DNA from: Blastobasis lacticolella
Taxonomy: Eukaryota; Arthropoda; Insecta; Lepidoptera; Blastobasidae
NCBI GenBank assembly: GCA_905147135.1
Contig: LR990049.1
Coordinates: forward strand, 17,501,428-17,565,427
Direction of reading: 5' to 3'
Length of the DNA: 64,000 bases
Shown in pieces: positions 54,317-64,000 of the stretch (position 1 is its first letter; each line of letters starts with the position of its first letter). Made by a program: the position numbers and the translations under genes. The notes under the pieces were generated by a model. It searched no databases and was not told where the DNA came from. It saw nothing but the letters and a program-made list of their open reading frames with translations.

Positions 54317-56621
54317 GGAAATGCCTGCCTGTAATTCTCGTCCATCCCCGCATCTCCTCGCCACTCTGGTGAAATAGCAGCTTCAGACCACCATTTGGAT
54401 TTTAACAGCGCAGTTCGGGCTTTAAGTACTTACATGTAAGTACAGATAAGTATAATGGTACCCAGTTAAAGCCGTCAATCGAAGCTTTCTGCGAACTTTA
54501 CCGATTGCTGCGGTGTAACTCAGACTGAGCGCACATACATACGTTGTTCACGCTACCGCGAGCTTTTCTTCTCGAGTCCTTTTTTAGCACTGTTCTTCAT
54601 CATCATCATCATCATCATCAGCCTATACTAGTCAAGGGCTGGACATATACCTCGCTCAATAAGCACCAATGCTCTTCGAAAATCGTCAATCTATCTGACC
54701 ATAAGGCGTGTACCATACTGTTACTCGAAGGCAATAGTTCCTTATAGATTACACAGTAATCCGGGCCACAATGGTCTTCCGTTATAAGTTACATAATAGC
54801 AACCTGTATTTTTTGAAATGAAGCGTACCTACGCCGCCGTAGGGTTGGTGGTGACAGCGTGGTACGATTCACTACGTGTATTTAACGCTTTAGAAATGCA
54901 CAACGCCACAACAAGAGAATGTGGCTGAAACAACTTTATAAAAAATGGTTGCCGGCAATGCCAGCAACATATTGCAATAAAAATATAGCCGATTTTTTAT
55001 AAAAAAAAATTCACCCCTCTATGCAACGTTTATTTTTTTTTACAAGCTTTTATTGGATCAATTTATTTTCACAACCACAAACAACGTCGATACAAACTTA
55101 ACCCCACACCTAAATCTATATTTACAGATTAAAAACCGATTTAGAAGCCTCTTTATTTCGAGTTTTAAAATCGTTCAAGATACTTGTACAAAATGGCGGA
55201 ATCGCGCCCCATCGCGCTGGTGTACGGGCCTGGTTTATAAGAACTAGTGCATCGAGCGTGTACTCGTGCATCGTTATAAGGGAAGTTGCAGCGGAAGTTC
55301 GAAGTGATTTGAAGCGAAGCGTAGCACAACCACGGCTAATAGCCTACGGTTCGAGGATTGCCGATAACTTGGCCTTACTCGGTAGAAAAGTGCAGGATAA
55401 GTTTGAAGGAGTTTCTTTGAAGACTTAAGCTGCCTGTTGTTCGAAATGTGGGTGAGTGGCGGTTATGTGGTAAGTTCCTTGAAATATTGATATTGAAACA
55501 GGTATGTTATCAGCGCAAAGCGCAAGCGTAAGGATTAATTAGGTAGGTACCTATATTCAGAGATATTGAAATACAAATTCCTCAGAATGAAAAATTGCAG
55601 GCAAGCGAGAATTGAACCGAGCTTCCCTCCCAATGGCTTCTAAAAAGGTTTCAAATCTCAAAGATTTTTTCACTAAACAAACATTGGGAAAAGCACTCTC
55701 TTAGAGATTTTCACTTTTATTTTTTACGTGATCCATTAAGATGGGAATCCTTTTGATGGGATTCTATCAAATCGCCCTTTTGACAGAGATCTTGCGAGGG
55801 GTAAATGCAAAATCACACGTAATTTGATTTTATGCTAAGATCGGTAAGGATTTTCTGAGGCTATAGTGTTGTAGGCACATGTAACGGTACATTTTAATGT
55901 AGCATATTTTATTTAACTTTATAATTCAAAACATTACAAAGCTATAGAATACGTAGGTACTTACCTAAATTAAAGAGGTACACTGGATGATTCAGTCGAT
56001 AGATCCAATTCGGTTAGAGCATTGGAGATTGGATTTAGAGCAGCTAATTGAAATTAAATTATACGTAGAGACGTTAGTGTTAAATCAATCAGAAACGGAA
56101 CCAAACATCTAATTAGTTACGAATTCAACACACGTTTACACGCGTTTTGTAGAAAATATTGCGTTACGCATCACAAATGTAAATGACTTTCTTTATCGCG
56201 GTGAAATTTTTCAAAAGCGCGCAATTTGTACAGAACGAAACGTTCGGAACGAGACCGCGAACACAAAGGAGGCCCAATAAACGTTTCCTTACACGTGCAT
56301 TAGTCACAGAAATGGAAAACGCTTCGACAAATTGTTTTAGCCGCTGAAAACAAAGGCTAACTTTCTTCTCTAAAACGAATATACGCGGGTGACATTGAAA
56401 ACATACCTTATTTATCGGTAGGGACTCCAACCGAACAGTTCCGCGCCTCACCTAACAGGAATAGAACAAAACTGTTACCACTGGCCAATAATAACTTAAA
56501 AAGTTGAAAGACTTTGCGCGCTGGCTAACAAAAAGTTTGGCGTTAAAAAGAAGTGCGAGATTGCGGCCATTCAAAAGGGCGCCAAATTTTTGACGGAACT
56601 TTGAAAATATTTAAGGTTATT
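54317..56621. other. Non-coding region with (CAT)n at 54598-54620
   Basis: A CAT/ATC microsatellite is at 54598-54620 and a T-rich stretch near 55030. A - strand 95-codon frame at 56164-56451 is unrecognised. The last ~100 bases are the promoter side of the gene at 56622; no clear TATA element was seen. Confidence 0.35.
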
Positions 56622-58579
56622 ATGTTGAAAGTTACGACAGTTATTTTCTCACTAATGGTGTGCTGTTATTGTATTGATAATGAGCTCGTGGAAGACTCAA
56701 GGGCGACTAAAAAGAAAAATGCTGTGCGTCTATGGGGTAAGTTTATTGTAATGGGAAATTATGTTAAACATTTATCGTACAAATTGAGAGGTGGGCTTTA
56801 AAGGTGTTTACTAAATTGTTTGAGTTTACTGAAGAATATAATACTTGGCGGTGGGTAGGTACAGCGAGGAACCTCTTTTGTTAGACGTTACTAAACTTTA
56901 ATAAAATGTTTTGTCGTTTCATTCTAGTTAAAATTCAGTTTTCATTATCGATAAAGCTTTTAACGTTGTAGCACAATATAAGGTGAAATAATTTGTATTA
57001 TATCTGTATTTATAGTATTGCCAGTACTACAGTCGATTAGTTTTTGTAATGGAATTTGTAGTTCCCAGTAGGAACAACAGGAAATGAAAGTAAATTACAG
57101 TATACGTATATGTTTTTAAGTACCTACTTAGTTAATCCAAAAACGATTGTAATCTTTGAAATGACAACAACCTATTAAGCGGCATAAGAAATATAAGCAA
57201 TTATTTTTGGTAATAACTTTACAATCGAAATGTTTTTCCTTTTCAAAAATAGCTTATAATTGCGTCCTATTTTAGCTGAATGCCATCGACGATCAGTCAG
57301 TGTACTTGTAACGGCAAACCAAACAATCCCAAACTCGATGGGTTTATCATGCATAGTTTAGAAGTGCCTCTGCAGATGATACAGTTCGTACCCTTAAGTC
57401 CACTATAAAACTTGAGCCTCCGAATTAAGAGAACATATGTTTTTTAAGACAAGGATGTGAAATCACTGTCTAGGTAGAGATAGTCATGCTCCACCGTCGT
57501 CCTATTGATTACTTACCACGCGGACAAGAGCTTGCTAATATAATACAAAAGTGCGTCAAATCCCGCGAACGCGCCGCGCGTAAGCTGTGCAGTTGCTGCA
57601 ATGAGCCGTTTTCAAGAGATGGCGTGCTTTAACGACTGAAACGTTATCATAATCTCTTGGCTGTATGGTATTGATATTTATCTTTACTCCGATGCAATTT
57701 ATTTTAGATTTATGTATTTATATATTTATTACGTTTTATGGATGTCAGAGTTCCATAGGGCTCGACTTTAAAAATGGTATTAATCGATTTATGGTTTCCT
57801 GGAAGATAAATATGCGTAGTTTTATGACCGCCTTTGTACCTTGCATTTGTATCGTGCATGAAGTTTAAGTTAGAATGGTTGAAATTTTTAATTTTAGCTA
57901 TTATTATCTAGCGTTTAACGTGGTTTATTTTGAGGCAATTATTGATGGCGGTCACATATTATTTGCCATACAAATCCAGTCTGATAAGATTATAATTTAA
58001 GAAGTAAGAGCGCACCATCTATGTGAATTTTTGAGAAGCTAGTGTTGATAACGGCACATTGAAGACGTGCGAGCGGCGCGCGAGCCGTTGCTGCAACAGT
58101 GCATCCGCGAGATTTGGACGCATCCTTATGACTTAGACATTCATTAGTCGCTTTGTATAACCAACGGTAGTCGAAGTGGTGCTCTTTCACGCTACCGGAC
58201 ACCACACGGCAAACGCTACACAGATTTATCTAAATTAAAATTCCCCATCTCTCTTACAGCAATGATCCTGCTCTTCGTATTCTCCAAAGTGGCGGTCTTC
58301 AAAGTGGCATCAGTCATGATCCTCATGTCGTTGTTTCAAAAGATCTTCGCGCTGGCCGGTCTGCTGATTAGCTACTTCATGAAGCAGAAGCCAGAGAAAG
58401 CCCCCACGATGTACGGTCCCCCACACGCGGCGCACCACGACTACAACACCGTGGGGTACAGTTATGGACCCCCGATCACACCTGAGACCGAGACTGTATT
58501 CGCAAGCCAGGAATATGGACTGCCCGCGTTGACGGAGGTCAGCGGTAATTTCAACAACTGGCTGTACAACAAGAGTTAA
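56622..58579 (+). CDS. Small secreted protein with hydrophobic segment and Tyr/Pro/His tail, array member 3 (join 56622..56736, 58260..58579)
   Basis: Exon 1 encodes 38 residues plus one base: a signal peptide MLKVTTVIFSLMVCCYC, an acidic stretch, the basic motif SRATKKKNA, then donor GTAAGT at 56737 in phase 1. The acceptor CTCTCTTACAG ends at 58259. Exon 2 continues in frame with MILLFVFSKVAVFKVASVMI, a ~40-residue hydrophobic block, then FMKQKPEKAP, a Tyr/Pro/His-rich part (MYGPPHAAHHDYNTVGYSYG) and a 40-residue end closing with NNWLYNKS. Total 144 residues. Order of parts and intron phase match the 33.1 kb gene, though pairwise identity is low. An ATTAAA signal follows the stop within ~20 bases. 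Exon 2 is GC-rich in third positions, as in a used coding exon. Osiris-like in layout, lacking the Cys domain; function unknown. Confidence 0.75.
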
Positions 58580-58599
58580 CTGTATGAACGATGGAATTA

Positions 58600-59904
58600 A
58601 ATTATTTATTTATTTATAGTCGTTTATTTCTTAATAGTCGGCCCGCCGCAACTTCGTTCGCGTGGCGTCTACCTATACCCTGCCCTACCCTACCTTAGAT
58701 TCTTACCTTTCTTTTTCTTTTTGCATGTTTCAATGTCATGCAACCTATGAAATACATGTCATAAATGTCTCTTGGAACTACCTAGTTATAATATGTATAC
58801 TAACCTACGTAAAACAGCCGTGGTGGCGGCATACATAATAACATACACTTCAATATGACACACAACCAACTAACCAACACACACACGCGCTATTATGATC
58901 TTCATGTTGACTCTTCATGAGACTACCTATATGTCCAATGTAAATCAAAATATGTAAAACAGTTATGTGCTGTACCTATACCGACCGCCTGATGCACAAG
59001 TCGATGGTAATGCGGGTAAAAATAATATTATACTTGTGGGGGATACTAATATAGATATTAAATCTACATGCAATTTATCAACACTGTACAGTAACACATT
59101 ATCTGAAGCTGGGCTTAGTAACACATAACTCAGTTCACTCATTCAGAAAAATATGGAAATAAAGTGTCAGAGACATGTATTGGAAACGTGTTTGTGTGTC
59201 TAACTGATGACAGACCTATATATTATACAGCTACAATAAACCTGGTCGTAGCAGATCACTATATAATTAGTAGTGTGGTCAAACGCTGGCTCAGCAAAAA
59301 AAGTATGCATAAACCCCATGTATAACAAAAATACACAATAAATTAGCAACAAAGGAGATGTATCAGGTCGACTAGAATGCAGCACTTCCATTCGAAACAC
59401 CAACTGCAATATACAACTTTATTGTGAAGCAATTCCAGTAAACTTATGAGAAATGTAAAATGCACATATAATGTAAAGACACAAGTAGAAGAAACTGTAA
59501 ATGGGTAAATTAAAAGGTTCTAAACAAGTGTAAACAAAAAGATAAACTTCTTAAAATATGAAAAAATTGCCCCAATAATGTAGAAAATAGATTAATACCT
59601 ATATGAAAAGTGAAGGAACAAGCCCAATAAATACAGTAACTATTTAAAAAAGAAACACATTAACATGCAATTGCGGAACAATTACCACAATTCAGAAGTC
59701 ATATGGAAATCATTAAATAAAGTTTGTGCTAAAGTTAATTTATCGGTTGATGACTTACTGTTAAAGTCGTTTAAGTTAAAAGATACAGATTTAGCTAACA
59801 GATTTGCAGTAATTAACATTACAGTAGCATGCAACACACCAATTCTAGATTCTCAACTACACACAGGGCGCCAAATTTGGCATTTAGGGAAAAAAAAAAC
59901 ATCT
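58600..59904. other. Spacer with repeat debris
   Basis: CAACTTCGTTCGCGTGGCG to TACCCTGCCCTACCCTACC (58645-58695) is an inverse R1-like scrap. The + frame at 59665-59907 is unrecognised and runs into a SINE, so it is not called. Confidence 0.35.
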
Positions 59905-60265
59905 TAGCGTTAATGTCCCGGTTGTGCTCTCGAGGACGAGGGCCCAGGTCCGCCTTGATCATCATCCAGGATTTGATGAACAGGTAATTATAGTGGAGCG
60001 AGCAACTACCATCTGACCTCCGTGACCCTGCTACCAGGGGAACCTGACCAGATTGGATCATGGTTACAAATTCAGTTGCCTATATTTGTAGGTACATTAG
60101 TTGAATTCTAACCGTAAGAGCATCGGTTAGAATGCAACTTATGTACATAACTCAGAAAAGTGTCATTGGTACATGGCCGCAGCGGGATTCGAACCTGGTA
60201 CCTCGGATGGTACCCTGGCACACTGAGTCGGATACTCAACCGCCCGGCCACCGACGCTCTATTTA
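59905..60265 (-). mobile_element. SINE A, near full-length
   Basis: On +, it runs from ATCTTAGCGTTAATGTCCCG through GACCAGATTGGATCATGG to AACTCAGAAAAGTGTCATTG and the tRNA-like head GGCCACCGACGCTC (head at the high-coordinate end). The B box reads GGGATTCGAACCTGG on +. Confidence 0.85.
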
Positions 60266-60359
60266 CAGCACAGAATGTAAACTACTTTACCATTCAAAAT
60301 ATAATAAAGAAACTGAATGTTAAGAAAAGCTCAGCCGACGACAAATTTTGTGTGATTTG

Positions 60360-60660
60360 AAAAACATAGCAGAAATTATCGGCTATTATGTCAATTCACC
60401 AATGAATTTCTGGCAGAGTCCGATTGGGGCGAAGCCAATCTACTGGCGTTCAACGCTACGAAAACACAGGCGTATTTGTTTTCCGCCAAACGGAGTCCAT
60501 TTAATCTAGCTCCGACTTTCCGGAATGTACCTGTGGTTCAATCCTATCAACAAATCTCAAATTTGGACAGTACATCGAATCCAAAGCAAAGACTGTTGCC
60601 AAAATGCATTGGTATTCTCTCGAAGGTCAGGCGGTACTTCACTTCAGGGCAATTATAAAC
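60360..60660 (+). pseudogene. LINE reverse-transcriptase remnant, first part
   Basis: Frames read SDWGEANLLAFNATKTQA and ILSKVRRYFTSGQL with indels between; these correspond to the HWGRLNLVEFNPSKTQ and RSKRYFTPGQR parts of the 1.6 kb element. The remainder of the protein resumes at about 61255. Confidence 0.75.
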
Positions 60661-60784
60661 TATGTATGTAATAAACTTAGAGATATTCATGCAAAGTTGT
60701 TAAACTCAAATATATATTACCATACAATACGCTACGCATGCTTTACTTGGCACTGGCAGACTCCGTGTTTATAATAATAAAAAA

Positions 60785-61040
60785 ATAATCTTGGCGTTTA
60801 AAGTCCCGGCTGTGCTCTCGCGCACGAGGGCTCGGGGTCCGCCTTGACCATGATCCAGGATTTGGCAGGTCAGGTAATTACAGTGGAGCGACTGCCATCT
60901 GACCTCCATGAGTTAGTATTCAACAAATGTACATAACACAGAAAACAGTCATTGGTACATGGCCGGAGCGGGATTCGAACCCGGGACCTCTGGCTTACGA
61001 GTCGTATACTCTAACCGCTCGGCCACCGACGCTCCAAGAC
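60785..61040 (-). mobile_element. SINE A inserted in the LINE remnant
   Basis: Best preserved tRNA-like head of the family: GGGATTCGAACCCGGGACC and CTCTAACCGCTCGGCCACC on +. The tail part begins AATCTTGGCGTTTAAAGTCC. The middle is shorter than in the 59.9 kb copy. Confidence 0.85.
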
Positions 61041-61254
61041 TCCGTTTTTATTACTAGTCTTTAAATTTATAAACCGAACTCCCTATCACCAGACAAGCCT
61101 ATTAAGGTTTTTACTGTAACATACAGGTACTATTGTTTTGATAAATAAATAAAGTAGGCTTCATTTACTAAGCGTACCTTGGCGTAGCTTTGAAATTATA
61201 AATTTTGTCAAAATTTAACTTATTTTATACCTATGAATTGATTTGTAGACAAAC

Positions 61255-61690
61255 TCACGGCAACGACGCAAAACGGGCAAAGAGATTAATTTGTGATACG
61301 CAGTTAATTGAGGCTAAGCTGCAGAGCCTTGAGCATCGGCGTAGGGTTGCGCGTTTGTCGGTTTTCTTCGGAGAGTGTGCGAAGCAGTTGCACGACCTCA
61401 TTCCGCCGGCCCCTTTCCGCCATCGGGAGACGCGATCCGGGCGAGCGCTTCATCCTTATGTCGTGGATCTTCCAACTATCCGCACGAGCCGCTTTGGCTC
61501 GACTTTTATAATGCATACGGCTAAGGAGTGGAATGCGTTGCATGCGAGTGTGTTCCCTGATCAATATAATCTGGATGCCTTCAAGGCTAGAGTGAATAGG
61601 CTGTTCCTAGACAGGCATGCTCCATCATAGACCGCATCGTCACTTACCACCAGGTGAGGTGGCGGTCAAATGCCTGGCTAGAAAAGTAAT
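61255..61690 (+). pseudogene. LINE reverse-transcriptase remnant, C-terminal part and tail
   Basis: An open frame to 61630 reads KRAKRLICDTQLIEAKLQSL, LSVFFGECAKQLHDLIPP, HTAKEWNALHASVFPDQYNL and FLDRHAPS, the conserved LINE C-terminus. The 3' end follows (CACTTACCACCAGGTGAGGT) and an A run at ~61690. The matching end at 50.1 kb belongs to the same family. Non-functional because the catalytic core is missing. Confidence 0.85.
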
Positions 61691-62517
61691 AAAAAAAAAA
61701 ACTCAATAAGTACGTACGATATAATAATAAGTCGCGGAAGACAGACCAGTTTTCCGACTCGGTACTCATAATGTTTCAATGTGATTTTAAAGACGTTTCG
61801 ACATATGTTTAAAGATGTCTTACCGCTTTTATGTGTTTAACAAGAGGAATAAACACGGATATTTGAAATGAGATCGGGATAAAATGAACGTCGTTAAAAC
61901 AAACGTCGTCGGCAAGTTACGTTTAAATAATTAAAACAACCGTACGCACTTACATGTGCGTTAATGTTACATCAAATTCGAGCCTAATGTAAAATAATTA
62001 CTCAACTGAGATTCATATTACGCGTGGTCTCATACAGAATTCATGAGCGTATATAACGTGCCAATTTAATATGCATAAATGACATGACGCGAAATGTAGC
62101 CCTTACTTGGATTCTTGTAACAGCCAGCCCTGACGCCCTGAAATAGATTGAGCTGAATACATTTTACATAAATACATGCAGATAGTATTTTGTTTTCTAT
62201 TAAGTGTGAGTAATGTTCCCCGTGGAGTTTATGCGAGTTTTAGTACCGTCTGGAAGGGTTATTTATTGCGAGAATGTATCCACGTAATTTACAATAAGAT
62301 TTTCCTGCGAGTTTATCCGTTTTTCTCGATAATTATAGTACAGTGCAATATTCTCACACACATCTCATAACATTGACAGTCCAAAGCAGTCCACTGTTCA
62401 AGATCAGATTAGGGGGCTGCACAGACAGCAACCTCCTGACGACTGGCCAACCAATTATTATTATGTAACCGAAACGAATCCAAACAAGTGAAGGTAAAAG
62501 TTTTTTCTAAGGCTGGT
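61691..62517. other. Non-coding spacer
   Basis: No gene or clear repeat recognised. Confidence 0.3.
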
Positions 62518-62645
62518 ACAGTCCCACAAACTTATCTGACCCGGTGGTTAAAGCTGGACCTAAGTGTCGTTATTTCGAAATGTCATGTCAATTCCAACAA
62601 CAGTGACGCTGTCAACGAGTCAGATAAGTTTTGTAAGTACCTAGT
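62518..62645. mobile_element. MITE family 7, compact copy
   Basis: CAGTCCCACAAACTTATCTG and GTCAGATAAGTTTTGTAAG are inverted ends. It shares GTCATGTCAATTCCAACAAC with the middle of the family. Confidence 0.75.
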
Positions 62646-63349
62646 AAGTAAAATAGTTTGACATTAGTCGCTCATCAAACCCCGACGTCAAAGAATACCT
62701 AAAGAGATGAAGAAATAAATAAATTCGTTTCCTACACTCAAAACAACGTTTTCTGCCTTTATTTGCTGTGAGCTGTCCGATGAACTTTTCAACCTTGTGT
62801 TATTGGTCCATGTTTGTTTCGAAGTGACGTTCATGCAATCACAATAGCCAACAGCAAGATAAAACTGTAGTGCAGTTTAAAACATACGGGGTCGTTCCTG
62901 GTTTATTAACGTCGCGTTTGCTATTTTTTTGTTGATCATAATTAATAAGCTCTTAAAACTATTATATACGATTTTCGTAAATAATAAATTCTTACTCTAT
63001 TGGAGCAAATATATAAACACGGACAATTGCGGTGTTTATAAAAACTTACCAAATCTATCGTACGAATATTATGTGTTTGTAAGGATCGATGTTTTTGTCC
63101 GTTTCAGGCAAAATCTACTAACTTTGACGCAGTTTTGAACAGTGTAACTTATAACCCATGACACAAGGGCTGAAATTTTCCTGAAATTCAATGTTGTTCC
63201 CACGGGATTACTGCTTAGCCGAATTTTGCGCGGACGTTCGTAGGTTGTGGTTACTGCTTACCGCCTGGGGCCTAATAAACGTGAAAACTCCACAACATTG
63301 ACACTTTTTGACAAATAAGTCGAATTGTCAATAGAAAATGGTTACTAAA
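62646..63349. other. Non-coding spacer
   Basis: AT-rich frames only; nothing recognised. Confidence 0.3.
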
Positions 63350-63560
63350 TAGACGACCTGAGAGGTTCAGTGGTCAACAAACCGTCTGCCACGCAGGAGG
63401 TCCCGGGTTCGATTCCCAGCCGGGCAGAAATGGAAATTATCAATTTAAATTGTTGTTTTGGGTCTAGCTAAAACTATTTAAGTAGCATATCAGTTATATA
63501 GCACCCGTAGCTTTGCTTAGTTTGGGGCTACAAGGCGCTGTGTGAATTTGTTCACGATTT
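63350..63560 (+). mobile_element. SINE B
   Basis: GACGACCTGAGAGGTTCAGT, B box GGGTTCGATTCCCAGCCGG, then GTAGCTTTGCTTAGTTTGGG and GGCGCTGTGTGAATTTG. The best preserved copy in the window. Confidence 0.88.
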
Positions 63561-63722
63561 TTTATTTAAACAGAAATATGTTAAATTGTCACGACAAGTC
63601 GACATGTTTATGCCACCATGGCAAATGGTCATTCATCGCGTTCATTAAATAGGCCTTATATTATTATTTTATTTTATTAGTTAGGTACAGATACAGACAT
63701 ATAATTAGAACTTAAAATTAAG

Positions 63723-63968
63723 TTGCTTTCCTACGATACACGCAGCACGCAGCCACTTTTAGGATACAGGCAGAAATGCATCTCAAAAAATTTTTACAAC
63801 ACAGCGTATCTTATAGAAATAATATGCATAATCTCATGCATAGTTATCAACTTGTGTTATTTCGCCTCACCGACTACCAAAAAGATTGGAAAGTTAGCTA
63901 CCTTCATGGCTGAGCAAATATTTTTTTACATATCACTAGCATTTACATTAACGGCTCTCGACATGTAG
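63723..63968 (+). CDS. Unrecognised small ORF with two hydrophobic segments
   Basis: An open frame of 81 codons ending at the TAG at 63966-63968. The first in-frame codon taken as a start is TTG, so it is more likely an exon or chance frame than a complete gene. It shows a polar start (SYDTRSTQPLLGYRQK), one clear membrane-like segment (YLIEIICIISCIVINLCYF), a short loop with TTKKIGK, and a second hydrophobic stretch (EQIFFYISLAFTLTAL). An acceptor could be supplied by a nearby AG, but none is convincing. No family recognised. It could be the last exon of a small tetraspan-type membrane protein, or noise in an AT-rich region. Confidence 0.25.
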   Translation: MLSYDTRSTQPLLGYRQKCISKNFYNTAYLIEIICIISCIVINLCYFASPTTKKIGKLATFMAEQIFFYISLAFTLTALDM

Positions 63969-64000
63969 ACGGCACGAATTGCAAAAAAAAAACATCTAGT

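Noticed and set aside
60930..61040. A tRNA gene, because of the good A and B boxes
   Set aside because: The tRNA-like part is joined to a body shared with other copies at 44.6 and 60.1 kb, so it is the head of a SINE.

Overview
This window looks like nuclear DNA of a moth or butterfly (Lepidoptera). It is gene-poor and AT-rich. It is crowded with tRNA-derived SINEs, short elements with terminal inverted repeats (MITEs), 5'-truncated Jockey/CR1-like and RTE-like retrotransposons, and short repeats ending in (TGATGA)n, a style familiar from lepidopteran genomes. The species cannot be named from the sequence. There is no sign of rRNA, CRISPR or bacterial gene organisation.

Host genes are few. 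Three small, similarly built genes lie on the + strand. Only exon 1 of the first is visible (19300-19426). The second is complete in two exons (33129-33282 and 35880-36130). The third is complete in two exons (56622-56736 and 58260-58579). Each starts with a signal peptide, then has a lysine-rich motif and a phase-1 intron. In the two complete copies the second exon encodes a hydrophobic segment and a His/Tyr/Pro-rich tail. The plan recalls a shortened Osiris (DUF1676) protein, but the family is not certain. A likely terminal exon of an unrecognised conserved gene lies at 3176-3428, and an unrecognised small membrane ORF at 63723-63968.

The most remarkable part is about 25.6-30.4 kb. This AT-rich stretch shows none of the host repeats seen elsewhere in the window. 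It carries two intact intronless genes facing away from each other: a viral-ankyrin (vankyrin, IkB-like) gene on the - strand (26953-27486) and a protein tyrosine phosphatase on the + strand (28410-29294). Both are signature families of bracoviruses, the symbiotic viruses of microgastrine parasitoid wasps. The best reading is wasp bracovirus DNA inserted into a lepidopteran chromosome, between the first two members of the small-gene array. Both genes keep promoter-like TATA elements. The phosphatase keeps its Cys/Arg loop but lacks the WPD aspartate and both Q-loop glutamines, so it may bind phosphotyrosine rather than hydrolyse it.

The rest is layered mobile DNA. At 46.5-48.4 kb a Penelope-like element (GIY-YIG endonuclease fragment, 203-bp inverted arms, 12-bp target duplication) sits in the tail of an internally deleted non-LTR element, which is also split by another LINE tail. 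At 51.2-51.9 kb a truncated LINE is framed by a 12-bp target duplication. At 60.4-61.7 kb a reverse-transcriptase relic is interrupted by a SINE. At least nine MITE-like TIR or hairpin families occur, two of them in the intron of the second small gene.
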